This document shows, one piece after another, positions 48,401-55,107 of a stretch of DNA of 64,000 nt. The first letter of the stretch is position 1, and each line of letters opens with the position of its first letter. The stretch comes from Rhodococcus sp. B7740. Its GTDB lineage: Bacteria > Actinomycetota > Actinomycetes > Mycobacteriales > Mycobacteriaceae. The notes beneath the pieces were generated by a model. That model made no database searches, was not told the DNA's origin, and was given only the letters and a program-made list of their open reading frames with translations. The translations under genes and the position numbers were made by a program. The stretch lies in contig NZ_CP010797.1 of assembly GCF_000954115.1 (NCBI RefSeq), positions 2,728,001-2,792,000 on the forward strand. The letters run 5' to 3'.

Positions 48401-50048
48401 TGTCGTGGCACGAATCCGACAACAGGTGGTCGATACGCTCGCGCGGGTAGCGAATGTCGATGGGAACGAACACCGCACCCACGTCGATGGTCGCCAGCAG
48501 CGCGGCCACCATGTCCGTACCCCTGCCGAGGGCGATAGCGACACGGCTCTCGGTCCCGACGCCGTGGGCGCGCAGGAGCGCCGACACCTCGGACACCCGA
48601 GTCCGGAGTCGGCCGTACGTCGTCTCGTCGTCGCCGACCACCAGCGCGATATCCTCGCTCGACCGCGCGAACCTCTCTGCGAGGGCCGCTTCCAGCGTCG
48701 GCACCGACCGGTGTGGCCCGATGCTGTATCCCTGGCCGTCCGGGGCCGACAAGAGCTGCGGCACATCGACGTCCGGACGGCTCGTCAGTCGGTCCAGCAT
48801 CTCGACGAAGGTCTCGGCGCACACCGTGGCCGAACGATGATCGACGGCTGAGTCGTCGTGCAGGACGAATGCCCACAGCGTCGGGTCGGGCCCGACGATC
48901 AGAGCCATCGGAAAACTCATGTGCGCGCCCAGTACCGTGACCTCGTCCACGACGGGGTGCTCGACGGCCGCCTCGCTCGCATTCGGGACCGGTGCCGGAT
49001 AGTTCTGATACACGACGATGGTGTCGAACAATTCACCGCCACCGACGGTTCCGGCGATGTCGGACAGGCCGAGGAATCGGTGCTCGTCCAGGTCGAGATG
49101 GTCTGCCTGTAGGCCGTCGACCACCTCTGCGACCGCCGACGTCGAATCGAACCGAAGCCGCACGGGCACGGTGTTGAGCAGCAGACCGACCATCGCCTCG
49201 GCCCCGTCCAGATCGAACGGCCTGATGGAGCTCGCCATTCCGAACGACACGTCGACTGCTCCGGTGCGAGCTGCCAGCATCGACGCCCACGCCACCTGCA
49301 CCACCACGTTCGTGGTCACTCCGCGGCTCCGCGCGTAGTCGGCGACGCGTCGTCCCAGCCGGTCGTCGATGTCGAGATCGATACGGGAGGATGAATTCGC
49401 CTGTGACGGTGCGCCGTCTGCGATCAGGGTCGGAGAATCGAAGCCGTCGAGATACTGCGCCCACCGCGCCAGCGCCGCATCACGATCCTGACCGGCCGTC
49501 CAGGCCAGGTAGTCGGAAAAGTCCGGAGCAGGGGGCAGAGCAGCCGACTCCACCGATGTGTAGAGGGCGATCAATTCACGAACGAAGATGGCCTCGGACC
49601 ATCCGTCCATCAAGGCGTGATGGTAGGTGATCAGTACCCGTGGCGACCGAGGATCGGTGGAGTACGCGAATCGGATCAACGGACCTTCGAAGAACGCGAA
49701 TCCGGCGGACCTGTCGCGGCCCAGATGATCGTTCCACTCTCCGACGACAGGTGTCGGTTCCGGTGTCGATGCGCGCGGAACCACCCACACCAGGTCGCCA
49801 TTACGGCGCTGGCGCAGCTGCGCTTTGATGTTCGGATGACGCTCGAGCAGGTGTTCGAGGGCGCGGGTGAGACGGCCGCCATCCACCGGAGCAGACAGGT
49901 CGAGCACTGTCTGCGACAGGTACGGGTCCTGTGTCGCCGCAGCAAGACTCGACTGCAGGTACATGCCGGTCTGCAGCGCCGTCAGCGGGAGGACAGCGGC
50001 GATCTTGGATTGCGGAGCAGCCGCGGTATCGGTCGTCGTCTCGGTCAC
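42405..50048 (-). CDS. Nonribosomal peptide synthetase, C-A-PCP-C-A-PCP-E (2547 aa)
   Basis: Domains (approximate residues): C1 15-440 (TYHHALMDGW at 141-150), A1 450-935, PCP1 945-1020 (ALGGDSITAI), C2 1045-1475 (VHHLLVDGWS), A2 1490-2000, PCP2 2010-2085 (DLGGDSIMAM), and a final epimerisation domain 2100-2530 (LHHLVVDGVSWRIL, EGHGR, FNYLGRF). Specificity residues read D-G-E-T-I-S-S-G-D for A1 and D-A-Q-E-G-G-F-V-D for A2; I cannot assign either with confidence. A1 has YGSSE in place of the usual YGPTE. No thioesterase domain follows. The GTG start directly abuts the stop of the preceding NRPS gene. It adds two residues, the second epimerised to D. Confidence 0.93.
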   Translation of the reverse strand: MTETTTDTAAAPQSKIAAVLPLTALQTGMYLQSSLAAATQDPYLSQTVLDLSAPVDGGRLTRALEHLLERHPNIKAQLRQRRNGDLVWVVPRASTPEPTPVVGEWNDHLGRDRSAGFAFFEGPLIRFAYSTDPRSPRVLITYHHALMDGWSEAIFVRELIALYTSVESAALPPAPDFSDYLAWTAGQDRDAALARWAQYLDGFDSPTLIADGAPSQANSSSRIDLDIDDRLGRRVADYARSRGVTTNVVVQVAWASMLAARTGAVDVSFGMASSIRPFDLDGAEAMVGLLLNTVPVRLRFDSTSAVAEVVDGLQADHLDLDEHRFLGLSDIAGTVGGGELFDTIVVYQNYPAPVPNASEAAVEHPVVDEVTVLGAHMSFPMALIVGPDPTLWAFVLHDDSAVDHRSATVCAETFVEMLDRLTSRPDVDVPQLLSAPDGQGYSIGPHRSVPTLEAALAERFARSSEDIALVVGDDETTYGRLRTRVSEVSALLRAHGVGTESRVAIALGRGTDMVAALLATIDVGAVFVPIDIRYPRERIDHLLSDSCHDILLVDDATPAALAELETATRIRSSSATEAVEEPFTLSIPGGCGAYLVYTSGSTGTPKGVLGSRNALANRLHWATERWGGPTSRIAKSSLSFIDGATELLTGILAGQRVVLAQDHDYADAGALAALLERSGAEQITAVGSLAAALATTSTPECRSLTGWILSGEPLTSSTIDAIGHATPHASVHNSYGSSEVAGDVAVHRVAGDPTVIGTAVDNTVLGLLDGRLLPVRTGVGGDIYVSGAQLARGYAGRPADTAARFVADPRVDGGRMYRTGDRARIVEDGALEFLGRDDRQVKVRGHRVELGEVENLTADCESVNECAVVAVTDSAGATVLVAYLTPESVDTAAVRDALRARVPDYLVPVFWVPLDRLPNTPNGKTDRIALVQRGIPKSVPSRSRAAATDDERCLVGLFVDATRAGAESIGVDDDFFALGGDSITAITLVYHARGAGLAITTADVFECRTVSGLVRRARQAECAVGAAEPDSTTPLLDADDLAELSRLGVDADLARPATPLQQGLAFQSVAAGDGVKEIYVIATEFEVRGELRTDRLDAALDALFDRHPALRSRFLTLSTGTTVAVRDAGRVQVVRLAVDDPDSYSARASVLEDRRTFDIEHDPLVRILVLDCGEQLHRVVLTVHHLLVDGWSMGTVGTELFMLYRGRDLPAPAPFDDYLQWLSRRNDSSIDVWREALGPDVAPTTIAPSAPLTSNDRSEVREIEIGWDADDTARLTDSARRRSVTASELINAAWAVVLSSFTDSESVVFGSTVSGRPTDLDRVGDMVGLFINTIPVRAAVGRDATLSSILAGLREFSIAVAAHHHVGLSDIQKAVGRGTLFDTLVVFENFATAETNGIDSEDFSVSVARFHTVTHYPLTLTVFPGERLRLVLEYRSDAVSAERAHAVASAMTAVLRTFAEPGDPPIASVSLVDESTAARLTSECAGIERAYPDGTMVDLFTDRVVQQPDSIAVQDDTTVWTFAELDRVSNRIARSLIGSGIGAEDIVAVEAPRTATTMAAILGVMKSGAAYLPMDPNWPVERTHQILDEAQPVVTVTTDSVAALQPSSTDSVAVTDAERRASLHPDHPVYTIYTSGTTGVPKGVLVSHRGLANLYHSHRENVHTPAIARAGKPTLNVAHAWSMAFDASWQPQLWLFGGHTLHLIDPGTVLDPVELAARLTKLSADFVEVVPSLLEQMMRVGSIDTLSTVGVGGEAVSADLWNRLRTSETLVAYNFYGPTEATVDAVYTSTELVSEPVIGRPVTNMRAYVLDRNLRLVPPGVLGELYLAGPGVARGYRHAPGRTAHRFVADPFAADGTRLYRTGDLVAWTENTALRYGGRSDDQVKIRGHRVEVGEVEARLRDLDAVADARVVVRGADTGNATLAGYLVAASDRELDTNLARARLRGLLPSYMVPASLTVLDAFPLLPNGKVDAAALPEPVFSTRTGRAPRTDVERRICAAVAEVLHLSQVGADDDFFDLGGDSIMAMELSARLRSAGVGVSPWHIVSLRTPETIAGQLESSGPSNATPAVGPYGDVPLTPIVRWMDALDGPIDEISQAVLLDAPASLTEDSLTELLVRLVARHPILHSRFQRSPGSESSFTVLPDGTADVTEWIRIEDCDGTAESEPADRVAAESRSARARLNPAAARMVDVVWLRHGRDPASSGELLITLHHLVVDGVSWRILLPDLVGCWTQAAVERNPVGPSMRQWAYEMRSLADSPEVLADLGYWASIGDGAAQIPSTRPLDPSIDTGARVRTTLFALSEDESAGLISAVRTHLGVSVEHLLLATFAAAVAHWTNPDAVDPQSFVVDVEGHGRSGVASDRVDGSAVVGWLTAVFPLRLTAKPRDHRTLTAHEGNLPAAESVLRELTTAAKASRDSVPGDGSTYGLLRWMGGDAGETLRGTPGADIEFNYLGRFDATTDGPFGASRLRSSLDSTPGVNTPCGYALIVDSYIHDLRDSSVLGVTMSWPEGVLSGVEELAGLWHDALSATCRILAAGAPSEARITS
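42408..42426. promoter_or_regulatory. IdeR/DtxR iron-box-like site upstream of the FecB-like lipoprotein gene
   Basis: TGAGGTAATCCTTGCCTCA is a near-perfect palindrome (TGAGG / CCTCA) matching the consensus at 12-13 of 19 positions depending on strand. It lies within the last codons of the NRPS gene, next to its stop at 42405-42407. A second half-site-like ACAAGGTAACACT lies adjacent. Confidence 0.55.
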
Positions 50049-53000
50049 TCAGATACTGCTTTCGAATTCGTCGAGCTCGTCCTGGGACAGATCCACGGTG
50101 ACCGCCGCAGCAGAGACCGCAGGCCGGGCGGAGTCGTCGGTGACGAGCTCCGCACCGAACATCCGCACTGTTCGCTTGCGCATCACCTCACGCGGTGCCA
50201 GCGGTATCGAGGCCTTGCGCGCCCGCGATGCCACGGCGAGGGAGGTGATGCTGTCACCGCCGAGGGCGAAGAAATCGTCGTCGATACCCACCCGGCCGAC
50301 CCCGAGAACCGCCTCGACGATCTCGCACAACATCGTCTCCACCGGTGTTCGCGGCGGCACGAACGTACCGCCGCCCGCGGCGTCGACGGCGGGCAGAGCT
50401 CGTACGTCGAGCTTGCCGTTGATCGTCATCGGAACGCGTTCCAGCGCGGCGAACAGCGTGGGCACCATGTACTCCGGCAGGACGGCCGCAAGCTCGTCCC
50501 GAATGGATCCGAACAACGCGGAATGGTCCTCGCCCGCAGCGGCATCGCGGGGAACCACGTACGCGGCGAGCGCCCGGGTACCCGCGCCGATCTCCACCGC
50601 TCGCACCACCGCACCGGCAACCGCGTCGCAGTTCGTCACTGCCCGCTCGACTTCCGCGGTCTCCACGCGATAGCCGCGGATCTTGACCTGGTCGTCGGCA
50701 CGGCCCAGATAGTCGAACAGGCCATCGGGCCTGATCCGCACCAGATCGCCGGTGCGGTACATCCGCTCGCTCGGCGACCAGGGATCGGCGACGAAACTGG
50801 TTGCCGTCTGCGCGTATCGGTGCAGGTAACCGCGGGCCAGACCCACACCCGACAGATGCAGCTCACCGACAGATCCCACGGGGACGGGACGTAGCCACTG
50901 ATCCAGAACGTACGCGCGGGTTCCGAGGATCGGTGCACCGATCGACGGGGTGTCACTGTCTCGGGTACCCGCACCGAGCGCATTGATCGTGTACTCGGTA
51001 GGCCCGTAGAGGTTGTAGCCGACACCGCCGAGCTGCTGCCACAACGAATCGGGTACCGCTTCCCCGCCGAGGAGCACCAGCGGAATCCGATGTCCGTCGT
51101 GCTCGTTCAGCAATCCCAGGTCCAGCAGGTGCCCGGCGTACGTGGGCGTCACGTTCACCACGTCGATCAGGTTCTGCTCGCAGTATCGCGCCAATGCTTC
51201 ACCGTCACGGCGCAATTCCTCGTCGCAGACGTGCACCTCGTGGCCTTCGACGAGCCACAGCAGCTCTTCCCACGACATGTCGAAGGAGAACGAAACGGTG
51301 TGCGCGATCCGCAGCGTCCGATCCCCGGCCGCGGCGATGGTCGGAACGAAGATCTCGTCTCGGTGGTTGATCTGCATGTTCGTCAGACCCCGGTACGGGG
51401 TGACGACGCCTTTGGGCGTGCCGGTCGAGCCCGAGGTGTAGATGACGTAGGCCGGGTGCTCGAGGCGGCCGGGTGTCCCGGGCGCGAACGGCCCCGAGTC
51501 GAACTCCGACGCGTTGACAAGTTCCGCCAATTCGGCTGCCACGGCGGGATCGTCGACGATCATCGCGGTGGCGTCGGTCGTCAGTCCTCGGGCCTTCGTC
51601 TCGGTGGTCGTCACCAGGATCGTGGGCCGTGCGTCGGCCAACATCAGGTCGAGGCGATCGCTCGGATAGTCGAGTTCGAGGGGCAGATAGGCCGAGCCGG
51701 TGCGCAGTACCGCGAACAGCGCCACCACCATCTCCACCGACCGCGGCAGCGCGAGGGCGACGATGCGTTCCGGACCGGCACCTCGGCGCAGGAGTGCCCG
51801 TGCGCACGCACCGACGCGCGCGTCCAAGTCTCCGAACGTCACTCGTTCGGCCCCGAACACCAGCGCGGTCGCGTCGGGAATGGATGCGGCCCGGTCGGCG
51901 AGCAACTCGGCGATCGTGGAATCGCCCAGTCGCTCGAGCCTGTCGTCGAAACCGTTGTCCACGATGCTCACCGATTCGGCGGCCGGTGCCGGCCACTGCG
52001 ATATCGGCAGATCGGGCTGCTCGGCAACGGTTTTCAGAGCGTTCTCGAAGGAGTCGAGCAGATACCGTGCGCGATCGTCGTCCACCGAGTCGGGCAGGTA
52101 CGTCACCGACAGGTTCAGCTCGCTACCCGGGTCGACGGCAATCGACACCGGGAACTCCGAGCCGTCGACGGTCGAGACGTGTCGTACCCGATGCTCCGAC
52201 GGAGCACCGGTGTCCACTGCAGGACCGGCCGCGTTGCGCAGCACCAGCAGGGTGTCGAACAGCGCACCGGCACCGATCGCCTTCTGAATTCCGCCGAGAC
52301 CGAGGGTGTCGTGTGCCATCAGATCCAGGCGCTGATCCTGCACTCGCGCAGCGATGCCCGCGACGGTGTCGGATCCGCCCGCCGTGACCCGGAGGGGAAC
52401 GGTACTGATGAACGCGCCGATGGCATGCTCCGAGCCCGGCACCTCCATCGGGCGCCCGGCAACGGCGGTACCGAACACCACGTCGGACCGACCGGATATG
52501 CGCATGAGCACGCTGGCCCACGCGGCCGCCAACACGGTGAAGAGCGTCGACCCGGATTCGCGCGCAATCGAATCCAGTCGTCCGGAGACCGCCTGCGACA
52601 GTCTCCGTTCGACGCGTCGAGGAGCCTCGTCGCCGCCCTGACCCGATTCGGCCACCAGTGTGGGCGTGTCGACATCGCCGAACCAGCGCTGCCACGCCCG
52701 CTCGGACTCGACCCGGTCGCGAGAGGCCAACCAGCGCAGATACTCCCGGTAGCCGTGATCGAGGTTCGGGCTCGCGCCGTCGTACTGTTCCAGGACACGC
52801 GAGACCAACAACGCCGAGGACCCGCCGTCGAAACACCCGAACCAGTAGGTCGTCAACAGGCGATCGACACCGTCGGGAAAGTGCACGAGCGTGACCCGGA
52901 ACAGTGGCGGCGCAGCGATGTCGAACGACCGCTGCCGGTCGTCGGCGAGTATCCGGTTCCACTGCTGGTCGATCTCGCTCGCCGAGCAGCTACCGAGGTC

Positions 53001-53411
53001 CACCACCGTCAACGGTGCCTGCACCGTCGACAGAACCACTTGCACCGGCATGCCGCCGTCGGGAGTGACGAACGCCGTGCGCAGCGCCGCAGTGGAGTCG
53101 ACCACCGACTGCAGAGCACGACGAACCCTGTCACCGTCCAGAACCCGGTTCACCTCGACCACGGTACGAACGGTGTAGAGCTCGGTGGCGTCCGCATCCA
53201 CGCCGACCTGATAGACCAGCCCGAGCTGCAGCGCACACAACGGCCATACATCGTCGACGGAGCCGAATCGTGCTTTCAGCGCACCGAATTCGGGCGATTC
53301 GAGGTCGGCGAGAGGACCGCGCTCGATCTCGGCGGTCTCGCCACCCCGGGCGCGCCGGAGCCGATCCGCCAGCAACCGGCGCTTGATGTCGTCGAGATCC
53401 GTCGCCTTCAT
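50049..53411 (-). CDS. Nonribosomal peptide synthetase, single C-A-PCP module for N5-hydroxyornithine (1120 aa)
   Basis: C domain about 40-470, A domain 490-990, PCP 1010-1080 (ALGGDSITSL). The A-domain pocket, aligned to PheA through FDMSWEELL, NVTPTYAG, LLGGEAV and LYGPTEYTIN, reads D-M-E-N-L-G-L-I-N. This is the code I know for N5-hydroxyornithine (coelichelin module 3), and it fits the hydroxylase in the operon. The C domain lacks the normal HHxxxDG: the site reads WFGCFDG, so both His are replaced. ATG 53411 overlaps the ligase stop. The C domain may be inactive, or the module may act in a non-standard way. Confidence 0.93.
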   Translation of the reverse strand: MKATDLDDIKRRLLADRLRRARGGETAEIERGPLADLESPEFGALKARFGSVDDVWPLCALQLGLVYQVGVDADATELYTVRTVVEVNRVLDGDRVRRALQSVVDSTAALRTAFVTPDGGMPVQVVLSTVQAPLTVVDLGSCSASEIDQQWNRILADDRQRSFDIAAPPLFRVTLVHFPDGVDRLLTTYWFGCFDGGSSALLVSRVLEQYDGASPNLDHGYREYLRWLASRDRVESERAWQRWFGDVDTPTLVAESGQGGDEAPRRVERRLSQAVSGRLDSIARESGSTLFTVLAAAWASVLMRISGRSDVVFGTAVAGRPMEVPGSEHAIGAFISTVPLRVTAGGSDTVAGIAARVQDQRLDLMAHDTLGLGGIQKAIGAGALFDTLLVLRNAAGPAVDTGAPSEHRVRHVSTVDGSEFPVSIAVDPGSELNLSVTYLPDSVDDDRARYLLDSFENALKTVAEQPDLPISQWPAPAAESVSIVDNGFDDRLERLGDSTIAELLADRAASIPDATALVFGAERVTFGDLDARVGACARALLRRGAGPERIVALALPRSVEMVVALFAVLRTGSAYLPLELDYPSDRLDLMLADARPTILVTTTETKARGLTTDATAMIVDDPAVAAELAELVNASEFDSGPFAPGTPGRLEHPAYVIYTSGSTGTPKGVVTPYRGLTNMQINHRDEIFVPTIAAAGDRTLRIAHTVSFSFDMSWEELLWLVEGHEVHVCDEELRRDGEALARYCEQNLIDVVNVTPTYAGHLLDLGLLNEHDGHRIPLVLLGGEAVPDSLWQQLGGVGYNLYGPTEYTINALGAGTRDSDTPSIGAPILGTRAYVLDQWLRPVPVGSVGELHLSGVGLARGYLHRYAQTATSFVADPWSPSERMYRTGDLVRIRPDGLFDYLGRADDQVKIRGYRVETAEVERAVTNCDAVAGAVVRAVEIGAGTRALAAYVVPRDAAAGEDHSALFGSIRDELAAVLPEYMVPTLFAALERVPMTINGKLDVRALPAVDAAGGGTFVPPRTPVETMLCEIVEAVLGVGRVGIDDDFFALGGDSITSLAVASRARKASIPLAPREVMRKRTVRMFGAELVTDDSARPAVSAAAVTVDLSQDELDEFESSI

Positions 53412-55101
53412 CGAGTCGCCTGCCGTTCGGAGGACTGCGTGACGAGCAAGGACTTGTCCACTTTTCCGATTGCCGTCACGGGCAGCGACGGTCGGGTCAC
53501 CACGCGGTCGGGCAGCTTGAATCCTGCACAGCCTGCGGCCGTGAGGAATGCTCTCACCTCGGCGACGGTCGGAGCGCTGTCGTTTCCAGCGCTGTCGTTC
53601 CGAGCACTGTCGTTCGGCACGATCACGGCGCAGATGCTCTCGCCCACATCGGGATCGGGTACTCCGATCACCGCGGCTCGGGCAACTCCGGGATGGGTGA
53701 GCAGGAGATCCTCGAGCTCGTCGGCCGCGACGTTCTCCCCGTTGCGGGTGATGACGTCCTTGATCCGGCCGGTGACGACCAGGTGACCGGAAGGCAATCG
53801 TCGAACCTGATCTCCGCTGCGGTAGAAACCGTCGGGGGTGATGGCCGTCGTATTGTGCTCTGCCGCAGCGTAGTAGCCGTTGATCGTGTACGGGCCGCGG
53901 GTGAGCAGCTCGCCCGTCTGCCCTGCCGGTACGTCGTGACCGTCGGCGTCGACGATCCGGATCTCGTCGTGCTCGGACAGGGGACGTCCTTGGGTGCCGA
54001 TCACCAGCTCCGGTGCGTCGTCGGTCCGCGTGTAGTTCAAGAGCCCCTCGGCCATTCCGAACACCTGCTGCAACCGGCACCCGAGCGACGGTTCGACGAT
54101 CTTGGCGATCTCGGGTGTCAGCTTCGCTCCCCCGACCTGCAACAAGCGCAGGCTGGACAGGTCCGCTTCTTCCCAGTCCGTCGCCTCGCACCACAGATGT
54201 GTCAACGTCGGAACCAACGCGGTGACCGTGACCCGATGCCGCTCGATCACCGCGAACACCTGATCGGGACTGGGGTACGGGAGAACACCACTGTTGCTCC
54301 GACCCCGAGAGCACCGAGCAGACCAGGACAGGCCAGCGGAAAGTTGTGCGCGGCAGGCAGAACCGCGAGATACACGTCCTCGGCCGTCAGCTCACAGACC
54401 TGCGCGCTGGCCCGTGCGTTGTACTCGTAGTCGTTGTGGGTACGCGGAATCAACTTCGGCAGACCCGTCGTTCCGCCGGATACCAACAGCACCGCGATAT
54501 CCGCAGGGGACGCGCGCGGAAAATCCCCTGGCGTACCGACGACCTCGGACAACGGACTGTGCGAGCCGCACGATCCATCGACGAAGACGTCCCGAATGCT
54601 CGGTACCGCCGCCACTGTCTCGTCGGCGAGCGCACGGTAGTCGAACTGTCCGTCCCGGTCGGCGATCACGTACGCCACGGCCTTCGATGTGGCTGCCAGA
54701 TGGATGATTTCGCGTCGGCGATGTGCGGGGAGAGTCAGTACCGGGACCGCGCCGCACTCGAGCAACGCCAGCAGTACGACCGCGAACGACACCGAATTGG
54801 GTAGTTGCACCACCACTCGATCCCCCGGCCCGATGCCGCGGTCGGCAAACCCTGCTGCGGTCGCTCGTACTCGCGAATACAGCTCGTCGTACGTCAGCTC
54901 CTCGGATTCGTCCACTACCGCGCGTCCGGAGCCGAAGCGGTGCACCCACGAGGTGAACACGTCGGGAAGTGTTGTCTCGCGCCAGAGTCCGGCGTCGAGG
55001 TACGTTCGGGCGCGGCCCCGGTCGAACGGTACGAAGTCAGCGTTGTGCTCGATGACTGGGTGCACTGTGGATTCCCGATCGTGGAAGGAGTGGGTGGGCA
55101 T
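53408..55101 (-). pseudogene. Salicyl-AMP ligase (MbtA/YbtE type), frameshifted
   Basis: Two reading frames together make one about 564-residue aryl-acid adenylating enzyme. Frame 1 (55101 to about 54280) has DLY-like TYLDAGLWRETTL and the aryl-ligase P-loop VSGGTTGLPKLIPRTHNDYE, ending GVGATVVFS. Frame 2 (from about 54279 down to 53408) continues PYPSPDQVFAVIERH and ends with GRIKDVITRNGENV and GKVDKSLL (catalytic Lys). The shift needs one extra C in the CCC run at 54279-54281 (GGG on the plus strand). Function: activates salicylate and loads the ArCP of the next-upstream NRPS. A true mutation, programmed slippage or sequencing error cannot be told apart here. Confidence 0.88.
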
Positions 55102-55107
55102 GTCGAT

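Noticed and set aside
51090-53786. 898-codon plus-strand ORF opposite the hOrn NRPS
   Set aside because: Same cause: antisense frame of conserved NRPS domains on the minus strand.
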